This document shows, piece after piece, positions 34,810 through 42,268 of a DNA stretch of 64,000 bases (positions are counted from its first letter, which is position 1; each line of letters starts with the position of its first letter). This DNA is from Gillisella vitis (GTDB taxonomy: Bacteria > Pseudomonadota > Alphaproteobacteria > Rhizobiales > Rhizobiaceae): contig NZ_CP056047.1 in assembly GCF_021559775.1 (NCBI RefSeq), positions 2,356,001 through 2,420,000 on the forward strand, given 5' to 3'. Position numbers and translations under genes: made by a program. Under the pieces are notes generated by a model that searched no databases, was not told where the DNA came from, and worked only from the letters and a program-made list of their open reading frames with translations.

Positions 34810-36393
34810 TCAATTGTTTTTTAGATGCTGTTGGTTGTCAAAGTTCTTGAACCTATTCCACCACGGTAAGACGTCGGCCATATTCATAGGAAAACTCTTC
34901 GGCGTCTGCTTCGTCGGTAACTCGCGTGCGATACTGGGCAAGCTGTAACCGCTAAATTTTTCCGTTGTCGCCTTGTCTAAAACGATCAGAAAATCACTCA
35001 AGTCAGTCTGAGCGAGTGTTTCATTGAGTTCCTGGATAGATGCAAAGATTACCATCCGACGGTCACTTTCAATGATATCGGGATCTTGATCCGCCATCTC
35101 CGCTGCTCGCGCCAATACAAATGGCCGAAGCCTTTCAGCCATTTGCATCCAGGCGTCCATTGTGAGAACGATGCCGTAAGCATTTGGATGCACCCTATGT
35201 AGGGTGTACAATCCCTGTCGAGCGTGAGAGAAAAATCGCCAAAGTTGAAAAATTCCCTTTGCTATTTGCTCCAGATTTTTTTGTGCAGCGGTAATGGGAT
35301 CATCGGAGAACTGGGCGTCGAACTTTAGTTTTGTGGCTTTACATTCAACAGCCACCATGATGTCTTTCTCGTTCTTAATTAGGCAGTCTGGGGCCTCTTT
35401 CTGTGCCGCCTTCGTTGGCCCATAATTTGGGCCTTTAAACGCGTCGATAGACGGATAGTAGGCTTTGAAAAGTTTGCATACATAAGCTTCAAATCGAGCG
35501 TTAGCTTCGGCGAGTATCGCTTGGGGGCCTTGCCTAATATCATAATACAGGCCTGCTGTAGCGCGGTGCATTATTAGGCCTGGTAACGGAGCGCAGTAGG
35601 TCACTCTTGAATCAGCACAGCCTATTATGGGGGTCGCTCGTAGAACGCTCGGCATGTAAGCGGTTCTGAGAGAACCGCCGCGACTGCTTCTCGCTCTTTG
35701 GTTTCCTTCCAAAGCCTTATTTCGAGCCTCGTCCAATGTGATGCTTTGTAATTTAAGCGCCTTCGAAAGAGCCTGTGGCTGAAGATTCAGTGCCGATATA
35801 TCTGGTGCCTCCATCCAAGGCTTTTGCCGACTAGAGTGCCAAAGAGAAATGCTTAAAAGTATGAAGTCGCTGATCGAGATCCCGGTCGTTCTCTCGAAAA
35901 AAGAAGCGCTTTCGCCTTGCCCGTATACGTATGCATATCGATACAGTTGCTCGCTGTTATAACCACGTTGCCAAAAGAACTGCCGCTGGCAGTTCCGATA
36001 GAGTTCGGCCATCACATCCCCATTGGCGTCAAACTTGACGTACTCTACATCCTCTATCGTCCGTAGTAGGTTGATTTGTCTCGCGATAGATTGAAACTCT
36101 ATGATATTAGTGCGGTGATGCCGACCAATGCGTAATCTGTCTTTCGGTGTGACAAGAAGCGAGGTTATAAGCGTCTCAAGCTCCCATTTATGGATTGCAT
36201 AAGGGGAGCTTATGTTACGAACGGCGGCCTCTTTTGGATAGCGGATATATTTTTGCGCGATCTTCTCGGCTCCCGATTGAAGAGCCTGCACTGCCCAGAA
36301 GAGTGTCAAGCAGTCCAAATCGTTGGCGCGTTCTAACCATGTTCTGAAACGCCGTTGAGCCAAATCCAGTTTTGCACGACTGTTATCTAACAT
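34810..36393 (-). CDS. PD-(D/E)XK nuclease-like protein, orphan; candidate defence gene
   Basis: 527 aa, convergent with the modification operon and the last gene before the prophage right end. The C-terminal half has Glu302 (RFEAYV), Asp336 (APDCLI) and Glu350-Cys-Lys352 (AVECKA), spaced as in PD-(D/E)XK nucleases (E...D-x13-E-x-K). The N-terminal ~290 residues are helical, with no recognised motif, and could sense or bind DNA. There is no partner methylase. The gene looks AT-rich compared with phage structural genes, as expected for cargo. A type IV-like or abortive nuclease is possible, but function is unknown. Confidence 0.78.
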   Translation of the reverse strand: MLDNSRAKLDLAQRRFRTWLERANDLDCLTLFWAVQALQSGAEKIAQKYIRYPKEAAVRNISSPYAIHKWELETLITSLLVTPKDRLRIGRHHRTNIIEFQSIARQINLLRTIEDVEYVKFDANGDVMAELYRNCQRQFFWQRGYNSEQLYRYAYVYGQGESASFFERTTGISISDFILLSISLWHSSRQKPWMEAPDISALNLQPQALSKALKLQSITLDEARNKALEGNQRARSSRGGSLRTAYMPSVLRATPIIGCADSRVTYCAPLPGLIMHRATAGLYYDIRQGPQAILAEANARFEAYVCKLFKAYYPSIDAFKGPNYGPTKAAQKEAPDCLIKNEKDIMVAVECKATKLKFDAQFSDDPITAAQKNLEQIAKGIFQLWRFFSHARQGLYTLHRVHPNAYGIVLTMDAWMQMAERLRPFVLARAAEMADQDPDIIESDRRMVIFASIQELNETLAQTDLSDFLIVLDKATTEKFSGYSLPSIARELPTKQTPKSFPMNMADVLPWWNRFKNFDNQQHLKNN

Positions 36394-36578
36394 CGTATAG
36401 GGCGTCCTTTAGAGTTTTCGCTAATTCACATATCGCAATGTCTTTTTAGGAAAATCTACAGGAATTTTTCTCATCGGTTGCTATCTGTGAATAGCATTTA
36501 GCTCCTGAAACCATCCGCTACATCCTTTCTGCCAAACCACTCTGGCCTCCAGTTAATGCCGCTAACTGAAGCGCTAAA
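36394..36578. other. Non-coding stretch inside the prophage right end
   Basis: AT-rich, no gene visible. It should contain the promoter for the minus-strand nuclease gene. The MuA-site-like repeats begin directly after it. Confidence 0.5.
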
Positions 36579-36600
36579 GTTCTCATGTAACAATTCTAGC
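36579..36600 (+). repeat. MuA-binding-site-like repeat (distal)
   Basis: 22 bp starting GTTCTCATGTAACAA and ending CTAGC. It matches the repeat at 36645-36666 at 17 of 22 positions in the same orientation. Two bp separate it from the middle copy. Multiple ~22-bp direct sites near the terminus are the signature of a Mu-type attR. Confidence 0.6.
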
Positions 36601-36602
36601 TA

Positions 36603-36624
36603 GGAACCGTGTTAAACGCCTAGC
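36603..36624 (+). repeat. MuA-binding-site-like repeat (middle, weaker)
   Basis: 22 bp sharing the GTGT core and the terminal CCTAGC with the repeat at 36645-36666 (14 of 22 matches, same phase and orientation). Confidence 0.5.
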
Positions 36625-36644
36625 CGCGCAGCAATGGTGATTAT

Positions 36645-36666
36645 GTTTTCGTGTGACAAACCTAGC
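36645..36666 (+). repeat. MuA-binding-site-like repeat (end-proximal, R1-like)
   Basis: 22 bp starting GTTTTCGTGTGACAA and ending CCTAGC. It is the copy nearest the inferred terminus, about 14 bp from the CA at 36679-36680. In Mu, R1 lies a few bp from the end and is bound by MuA in the transpososome. Confidence 0.6.
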
Positions 36667-36764
36667 GCTGATTTGTGCCAAAGGTCGCGCCGCGCCACAT
36701 CAACGAATTATACAGCAGATATAAAACCTTACAGCGCCGTGGAAATTTGCAAATTTAATGAAAA

Positions 36765-36841
36765 TGGCGCACCCGACAGGATTCGAACCTGTGACCTTTG
36801 GAATCGGAATCCAACACTCTATCCAGCTGAGCTACGGGTGC
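36765..36841 (-). tRNA. tRNA-Arg (anticodon CCG)
   Basis: Read on the minus strand, it folds as a full cloverleaf: acceptor GCACCCG/CGGGTGC, D arm with AGCTCAGCTGGA, anticodon stem TTGGA/TCCAA around the loop TTCCGAT (anticodon CCG), and T arm with GGTTCGAATCC. The CCA end is encoded at 36765-36767. The prophage ends about 85 bp downstream of it; Mu-like phages insert nearly at random, so this proximity is probably chance. Confidence 0.95.
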
Positions 36842-37135
36842 GTTCAGATGAGCACTTGTGGTGCGAAGCGGTACATAGCCTAGTCTGGTGGCCGCATCAA
36901 TGGTGAATTTGTGTTCGATCCACAGAAGCCTGCCTGCCGAAAAAGGCACCTCTAAAATAAGAGATTGTGGATATAGATGTTTTACTCCTATATTGTTTCA
37001 GGGAGAAATCGTTCAATTAAAGAATTATCTTGTACCCTTATGTTAAGAAGGGTAAAGATGAACTGTTATTGAGAGTCAGAACATGCCGGATTGTGGGATC
37101 GGGCATTGGTCACGGGAGGTTTGTAGTCTAGGGGC

Positions 37136-37609
37136 ATGAGCAATCAACATTTTATTGGTGAGGGCGCCGGTGTTCGACAAGGGGTTGTCGATTATTCCGG
37201 GCTAGCCTATTCACTCGGCTTTCGCGTTAGGCGCGCACAACTGGCCATTTTGCAGGACTTTCAGGATGTTCTCGGCGGTCATGATATCCGGCCAGCTGAT
37301 TTTTCCGTTCTGTCGATTATTGCCGGTAATTCCGGAATGAAACAAAGCGACGTCGCCTCGACGCTGGCGATCCAGCGGGCCAATTTCGTCGCGATCGTCG
37401 ACGGACTGGAAGACAAGGGCCTTATCGAGCGCCGTCGCTCGGATACGGACCGCCGCGTCTATTTTCTTCACCTGACGTCCAAGGGTTCGGCATTTCTCGA
37501 AGAGCTTTTGCCCAAGTGGCGCGAGCATGAGGAAAAATTCATTGGTCGGCTTGGCGGATCGGAAAAACGCGATCAGCTGATTGAATTGCTGAAGTCGATT
37601 TCTGAGTAA
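37136..37609 (+). CDS. MarR family transcriptional regulator
   Basis: 157 aa. The winged helix is visible: PADFSVLSIIAGNSGMKQSDVASTLAIQRANFVAIVDGLEDKGLIERRRSDTDRRVYFLHLTSKG, with the Asp-x-Arg-Arg wing. MarR proteins are dimers that release DNA on binding small phenolics or other ligands. Its target is unknown, and no adjacent co-transcribed gene is visible. A strong hairpin (37621-37652) follows it. Confidence 0.92.
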   Translation: MSNQHFIGEGAGVRQGVVDYSGLAYSLGFRVRRAQLAILQDFQDVLGGHDIRPADFSVLSIIAGNSGMKQSDVASTLAIQRANFVAIVDGLEDKGLIERRRSDTDRRVYFLHLTSKGSAFLEELLPKWREHEEKFIGRLGGSEKRDQLIELLKSISE

Positions 37610-37620
37610 TGGTCAATCAG

Positions 37621-37652
37621 ACTCAGGTCCGGTGTCATATCCGGACCTGAGT
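37621..37652. terminator. Hairpin after marR-type gene
   Basis: ACTCAGGTCCGG (37621-37632) pairs perfectly with CCGGACCTGAGT (37641-37652) around an 8-base loop. There is no T tract. It is placed 11 bp after the stop codon. Confidence 0.6.
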
Positions 37653-37780
37653 TATCGCATTGAAATGCGGCTTCATTTTTTCCATGAAAATTTCGGCTAT
37701 CGCCTGCCTGGCCCGACGAACAAGAGCTTTTCCCTAACGCTTGGGTTTTCAAGCACTTAGGTTTTCAAGCACTTGAGTTT

Positions 37781-38248
37781 TCAAGATCTTGTCTTCAGGG
37801 CCTGGTCTATCAGTTGATTGGCAATGGTCATCCGTGTATGAGCCGCGTCCGCAAATAACGGATGAACCAGGTCCGGGTGATTGAGCTGCGCAAACGCTCT
37901 CCGCTTCGCTTTCAAGCTTGAAGCCTCGTCATTATCAGCAATACCCAGATCCTCCGCGACTTCCTCCGGCGCAAGACGCGCGAGGTAGGCGGGCATTTCA
38001 GGGGGAGCCACCTCCTCCTCAGCCAATTCTGCCTCGGAAACAGGCTCTTCATCCGGCATCAGCTCGAGATATTGCTCTTGCGCCCACGCCGCGGCGGCTT
38101 GTGGCACGTGGCTGTTTTCCTGAACGAAGCCGGTATTCAATCCAGAGACGCGGTAGTGATTGACCTCACCCTCACGTTCGGCCTTTTCCGCCTCTTCGTT
38201 GGAAAGCCGCTCGACGACGGATTGAAAGATCGATTGTCCAAACAACAT
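37781..38248 (-). CDS. Divergent J-domain-like protein
   Basis: 155 aa. The C-terminal ~55 residues contain an HPD tripeptide at about residues 124-126 inside RRAFAQLNHPDLV, preceded by a helix and followed by ARMTIANQLIDQAL-like helix III; this is the core of a DnaJ domain. The N-terminal part is acidic (PVSEAELAEEEVAPPE) and may be disordered. J-domains stimulate DnaK-type ATPases through HPD. It would be a small DnaK co-chaperone of unknown client. The domain lies at the C-terminus, unlike classic DnaJ. Confidence 0.7.
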   Translation of the reverse strand: MLFGQSIFQSVVERLSNEEAEKAEREGEVNHYRVSGLNTGFVQENSHVPQAAAAWAQEQYLELMPDEEPVSEAELAEEEVAPPEMPAYLARLAPEEVAEDLGIADNDEASSLKAKRRAFAQLNHPDLVHPLFADAAHTRMTIANQLIDQALKTRS

Positions 38249-38338
38249 CGCGCCTGTCCTGATTTGCCAAGAACTCTACAGCACAACGGACAGAACCGGA
38301 ATTAGTTTCCAAGAGCGGCACGACAACAGCGGTAAAAG

Positions 38339-39301
38339 CTAAACGATCAGCCTGACGGAGCCGGAGGTTCGTCCTTCCTCCAGGTCGGCATGGGCCTGCG
38401 CCGCTTGCGCCAAGGAATAGCGCGCGCCTTCCGGCAGGCTGAAACCGGCTTTCAGCACCTCGAACCACGCTTCAGCTGCTCGCCGGTATGCATCCCGATC
38501 GGCAAGGAGAGAAATAATGCTCGCCCGAATGAGCGATCGATTGACAAGGCTCATGGGATCGATGAGCGGCAAGGCGCCTGCGGTTTGCCCTATTGACGCC
38601 ACCAGTCCGAATGGACGCACTGCGCGCAGGCTTCCGGCAAGGGTATCGCCACCCACACCATCGATGACCAGATCAACGCCCCGACCCTTCGTCAGTCCCA
38701 ACGTCACGTCGACAAAATCGCTTTGTTTGTAAAGGACAGCATGGTCGAGGCCGTGTTGTGTCGCAAGCTCGGCCTTTGCCTGCGATCCAACGGTGCCGAT
38801 GACTTTCGCGCCCTTCTTCTTGGCCCATTGCGTCAGGATCAGGCCAAGCCCACCTGCCGCAGCATGAACCAGAACCACCTGCCCCGGCAACACATGCCCA
38901 ACGGTTTCAAGCAGCATATGCGCGGTCAATCCACGCAGAAACGATCCACCGAGAATCTCGTCATCAAGCTCCGCAGGCGGCTTTACGGCGATGGAGACCG
39001 GGATGATCCTGCTGGCCGCATAGCTGCCGGCTGGCAATCCTGCATAGGCCACCCGGTCGCCAACCTGGAAATCGGTAACGTCATCGGCCACCTCTTCAAC
39101 CACGCCCAAGGCTTCCACACCCGGCACCGCCGGTAAGGGCAAAGGATAGGCGCCGCTCCGGTGATAGATGTCGATATAATTGACGCCGACCACCGTCTGC
39201 CGCAGGCGAATTTCACCTGGCTTGAGAGAAACGATGTCACGAGAAACTGGCTGCAAAACATCCGCTGCGCCAGGATATTTAAATTCCATGACCAAAGTCA
39301 T
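38339..39301 (-). CDS. Quinone oxidoreductase, zinc-independent MDR family
   Basis: 320 aa from ATG 39301 (GGGAG spaced 7 nt); the longer frame upstream is not supported. Features are the N-terminal NYIDIYHRSGAYPLPLPAVPGVEALGVVEEV block, the nucleotide loop AAAGGLGLILTQWAKKKGA, and GVGGDTLAGSLRAVRPFG. It matches Qor-type NADPH:quinone reductases, which lack the catalytic zinc ligands. It is divergent from a LysR gene 182 bp away, which probably regulates it. Confidence 0.92.
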   Translation of the reverse strand: MTLVMEFKYPGAADVLQPVSRDIVSLKPGEIRLRQTVVGVNYIDIYHRSGAYPLPLPAVPGVEALGVVEEVADDVTDFQVGDRVAYAGLPAGSYAASRIIPVSIAVKPPAELDDEILGGSFLRGLTAHMLLETVGHVLPGQVVLVHAAAGGLGLILTQWAKKKGAKVIGTVGSQAKAELATQHGLDHAVLYKQSDFVDVTLGLTKGRGVDLVIDGVGGDTLAGSLRAVRPFGLVASIGQTAGALPLIDPMSLVNRSLIRASIISLLADRDAYRRAAEAWFEVLKAGFSLPEGARYSLAQAAQAHADLEEGRTSGSVRLIV

Positions 39302-39483
39302 CGGCTCACTCCCTGTGTGTCGCACCCTCGCTGTCATACCAAGGCTTCTTGCCAAGCATTGTGGTATTCCATTTTCAGACATCTCAAGGCGAGGTGCATT
39401 TGCATCTTTGTGCATTGGTATATCTGGTAGGCTCATGTGCAATAGTGCATATTTCTGCACAGTACATGTGGAGAAATACACAA

Positions 39484-40359
39484 GTGAACTGGGATGATTA
39501 TCGGTGCTTCCTGACCCTCGCCAAAACGGGTAGCTTCTCACGGGCAGCACGCCTGCTTCACGTCGATCACACCACTGTCGGCCGGAGGGTTGCGGCATTG
39601 GAGGTGGATCTCGGTATAAAGCTGGTGGAGCGGCTGGCGAGAGAAGTCCGGCTGACGGCAGAGGGTCATGAGCTGGCGACCCTGGGACTACCTATCGAAG
39701 AAGCAATGGCCAGCGTCGAACGGGCGGCGGCAGGCGGCGGTGCAGCATTGGCGGGACCTGTGCATATTTCCGCGCCACCCGGTCTGGCATCGCTCTTGCT
39801 GGCACCGAAACTGGTTTCCCTGCATCGCCAGTATCCCGACATCAAAATCACGATGTCGAGTGACAAGGATTTTGCAAATCTCAATCGGCGCGAAGCGGAT
39901 ATTGCACTACGATTGTCGCGCCCACTCTCGAACGGACTTGTCACCCGCAAACTCCGCGACATCCCATTCTTCTTTTTCGCAAGCCACACCTATGACATCG
40001 CGGAGGATGACTGGGAATTTATCACCTATCTTCAGGCGGATGATATTTTGCCGCAACAGAGCTGGTTGATGCAGCATATCGGGTCGAGAACCATTGCGCT
40101 GCGATGCAGTGATGCCGCGAGCCAGGTTCAGGCCGCCGCGTCCGGCCTCGGCGTGGCACTGTTGCCGGACTATCTTGGATATAATGATACCCGTCTCAGG
40201 AAATGCCCCAGCCGGCTCACGCCGCCACGGCGCGAATTATGGATGGTGGTACATGACGATATTCGCCACGCACCACGGGTGCGGGTCGTGCTGGATTTCC
40301 TGATCGGCATACTCACCGCCACGCAAGATCTCGAATTGCCACATGCATCAGAGGCTTGA
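39484..40359 (+). CDS. LysR family transcriptional regulator
   Basis: 291 aa from GTG 39484; upstream in-frame starts are possible, but LysR proteins normally begin right at NWDDYRCFLTLAKTGSFSRAARLLHVDHTTVGRRVAALE, the helix-turn-helix. The C-terminal part is the periplasmic-binding-type effector domain. Divergent orientation to the quinone reductase suggests control of that gene. The effector is unknown. Confidence 0.93.
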   Translation: MNWDDYRCFLTLAKTGSFSRAARLLHVDHTTVGRRVAALEVDLGIKLVERLAREVRLTAEGHELATLGLPIEEAMASVERAAAGGGAALAGPVHISAPPGLASLLLAPKLVSLHRQYPDIKITMSSDKDFANLNRREADIALRLSRPLSNGLVTRKLRDIPFFFFASHTYDIAEDDWEFITYLQADDILPQQSWLMQHIGSRTIALRCSDAASQVQAAASGLGVALLPDYLGYNDTRLRKCPSRLTPPRRELWMVVHDDIRHAPRVRVVLDFLIGILTATQDLELPHASEA

Positions 40360-40406
40360 GACATTCGAAACCGGAATGGTAATTATCCAGCAGACTTAAA
40401 GTGTTA

Positions 40407-40440
40407 CAGCGCCGCACGTTTTATAAAACGCACGGCGCTG
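40407..40440. repeat. Palindromic intergenic element
   Basis: CAGCGCCG (40407-40414) pairs with CGGCGCTG (40433-40440), with an inner palindrome CGTTTTATAAAACG (40417-40430). A half with TTACAGCGCCG also occurs near 36730, so this is probably a dispersed rhizobial palindrome. It lies between convergent lysR and transglutaminase genes and may act as a bidirectional terminator. Confidence 0.6.
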
Positions 40441-40481
40441 CAAAGAGAGCCTCCCACCGCAAGCGGCGGCAACTCCTGCCT

Positions 40482-41306
40482 TCACCCCTGGCTCTGCGAC
40501 TGGCTTTGACCGGTTTCCGCGACGCTCACCGTTACGGACATGTCTTCGCCCGCCAGGCCGATGCGCATGCCGGAAACTGGTGCTGCGTCAGCGTAGGACA
40601 GGCCAGAGGCAAGCCGCACATAGCGGGCATCCGGGCAGACATTATTGGCGGCATCGAAGCCGACCCAGCCGAGTGATGGAAGGTGTATTTCGGCCCAGGC
40701 ATGGGTTGCCGTCTGCTCTTCGATCCCTTCCATCATCAGATAGCCGGAAATATAACGGGCTGGCATGTTCATCAGCCGGGCGGCAGAGATCATGATATGC
40801 GCATGATCCTGGCACACGCCGATCCCCGCCTCCAGCGCCTGTTCGGCGTTCGTCTCGGTGGTGGTCGTCCCCGTCTCATAGCGCACCTGTTCATGCACAC
40901 GGGCCATCAGGTCGTGCATCCTGGCCAGTTCGTTGTCCCCCGCCAGGCTTTTGACCAGATCGCGCACCAGCTTTCCGGCCTTGGTGCGCGGCGTATCGCG
41001 CAGATAAAGCCAAAGCGGCACATAGCCGGTATGAACGCCAAACACGCCAGCGCGATCCTCGGTTTTCACCTCGCCTGAGGCGACGATTCGCACGGACTTG
41101 GCTTCCCCTTCAAAGGACACCAGATGAGTGTGATTGCCGAACTGGTCGTTGAACCCGGCCTCGACATTGGCACCATCCACCACGATCGTCCAGGACAGCA
41201 CGTGCAGGCCAGGGTTTTCGATCGGGGTCAGCCTGAGCCGCTGGAGCGAGAACTGCACCGGCTCGTCATAGCTATATTCCGTCACATGATTAATTTTCAG
41301 ACGCAT
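40482..41306 (-). CDS. Transglutaminase-like cysteine protease family protein
   Basis: 274 aa from ATG 41306 (a TTG 18 bp upstream overlaps the previous stop). The bacterial transglutaminase N-terminal domain (HVTEYSYDEPVQFSLQRLRLTP) precedes the core with Cys in AGIGVCQDHAHIMISAARLMNMPARYISGY, His in ATHAWAEIHLPSLGWVGFDAANN and the following Asp, forming the triad. It is the last gene of the ATP-grasp/alpha-E/transglutaminase operon. This set is conserved across bacteria and proposed to form and process peptide-like linkages; the substrate is unknown. Confidence 0.92.
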   Translation of the reverse strand: MRLKINHVTEYSYDEPVQFSLQRLRLTPIENPGLHVLSWTIVVDGANVEAGFNDQFGNHTHLVSFEGEAKSVRIVASGEVKTEDRAGVFGVHTGYVPLWLYLRDTPRTKAGKLVRDLVKSLAGDNELARMHDLMARVHEQVRYETGTTTTETNAEQALEAGIGVCQDHAHIMISAARLMNMPARYISGYLMMEGIEEQTATHAWAEIHLPSLGWVGFDAANNVCPDARYVRLASGLSYADAAPVSGMRIGLAGEDMSVTVSVAETGQSQSQSQG

Positions 41307-41320
41307 CGCTTGTGCCCCGC

Positions 41321-42268
41321 TCAACTGTAGAATCGGTAGCCCTCGGTAATCTCATGCCCCAACCGGTTGTTGCGGGAAATGAAATTATCGAGAAACTCGT
41401 GCAGGCCCTGATCCATGATCCGGGTGATGTTACTGGAGCGCAGCGACGCACGAATGCTATCGGCTGTTTCATGGGCGGGCAGCCGCTCACCATATTCCTT
41501 GCCGATATAGGCAAGATTACTGACGATCTTCTCATAGCAATAGGCCAGAGACCGTGGCATCTGTCCATTGAGGATCAGAAAATCGGCAATATTGGCAGCA
41601 AGATAGTCGCCATCATAGACCCAGCGATAGGAGCGATGCGCCGAAACCGACCGCAGGATCGATTCCCATTGGATATTGTCCAGCGATGAACCGACCTGAT
41701 TTATCGAGGGTAGCAGCACATAATATTTCACATCGAGAATGCGGCTGGTGTTATCGGCTCGCTCGATGAATGTGCCGATCCGGGCAAAATTATAGATCTC
41801 GTTGCGCAGCATGGAGCCGTGGAATGCACCGCGGATCAGCCCGGCCCGCCGCTTCACCGTGTCGATGGTTTCCGGCAGGTCGGCGGATTTCAGCTTGCGC
41901 GCCAGAAGCTGTTTCAGCTCGATCCAGCATTCGTTGGTGGCTTCCCAGGTTTCCCGGGTCAGCGCGGTGCGCACCATGCGGGCATTGTTGCGGGCGCTGT
42001 CAATGCAGGACATCACGCTGGACGGATTGGCCGTGTCGCGCAGCAGAAAGTCGATGGCATCCGCCGCCGTTACTTTCGGATGCGCTTCCAGGAAAATATC
42101 CAGAACATCGGCACTTTGCAGCACGCCAGTCCAGTCGTCGTCGGTGGCACCGGACCGGGTCAGCGAGACGCGCAACCCCGCATCCACCAGACGCGCAATG
42201 TTTTCAGCCCGCTCGATATACCGGAACATCCAGAAGAGGCCGTTTGCAGTTCTTCCCAGCATGACCAT
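41321..42268 (-). CDS. Alpha-E domain protein
   Basis: 315 aa from ATG 42268, overlapping the stop of the upstream ATP-grasp gene (TGATG), with GGAGG 4 nt upstream. The N-terminus MLGRTANGLFWMFRYIERAENIARLVDAGLR is the signature of the alpha-E helical domain. It almost always occurs with a circularly permuted ATP-grasp and a transglutaminase, as here. Biochemical role unknown. Confidence 0.93.
   Translation of the reverse strand: MVMLGRTANGLFWMFRYIERAENIARLVDAGLRVSLTRSGATDDDWTGVLQSADVLDIFLEAHPKVTAADAIDFLLRDTANPSSVMSCIDSARNNARMVRTALTRETWEATNECWIELKQLLARKLKSADLPETIDTVKRRAGLIRGAFHGSMLRNEIYNFARIGTFIERADNTSRILDVKYYVLLPSINQVGSSLDNIQWESILRSVSAHRSYRWVYDGDYLAANIADFLILNGQMPRSLAYCYEKIVSNLAYIGKEYGERLPAHETADSIRASLRSSNITRIMDQGLHEFLDNFISRNNRLGHEITEGYRFYS

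Larger units (their letters stand above)
1..36680 (+). mobile_element. Mu-like transposable prophage, right part (left end outside window)
   Basis: Genes for MuA, MuB, GemA, a Mor/C activator, lysis, Mu-type head (gp27-gp36 equivalents), sheath, tube, tape measure, P2/Mu-type baseplate, fibres and a Com-like protein follow one another in Mu order on the plus strand. The left terminus, repressor and ner genes are not in the window. The right end is inferred from three MuA-site-like repeats (36579-36666) and a CA dinucleotide at 36679-36680; the exact terminal base is uncertain. No obvious inactivating mutation is visible in the structural genes, so the element may be functional. Confidence 0.93.

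Noticed and set aside
1..36680. Frequent TTCTAACG/CGTTAGAA words in the phage half, considered as a possible recurrent recognition motif
   Set aside because: Occurrences fall mostly inside codons for Leu-Thr or similar and a rough count is not above chance; no symmetry or spacing pattern.
36680..36765. tRNA-Arg as an integration site
   Set aside because: The element has a DDE transposase rather than a tyrosine integrase, and no duplicated tRNA 3' end is visible; proximity is probably chance.
36634..36906. 90-codon plus-strand frame across the tRNA, containing [21 protein letters not shown]
   Set aside because: This is the well-known spurious translation of the antisense of a tRNA gene; the tRNA-Arg explains the sequence.
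38339..39598. Long form of the quinone oxidoreductase (419 codons)
   Set aside because: The extra N-terminus overlaps the LysR gene start and its promoter and has no family similarity; ATG 39301 has a good ribosome site.
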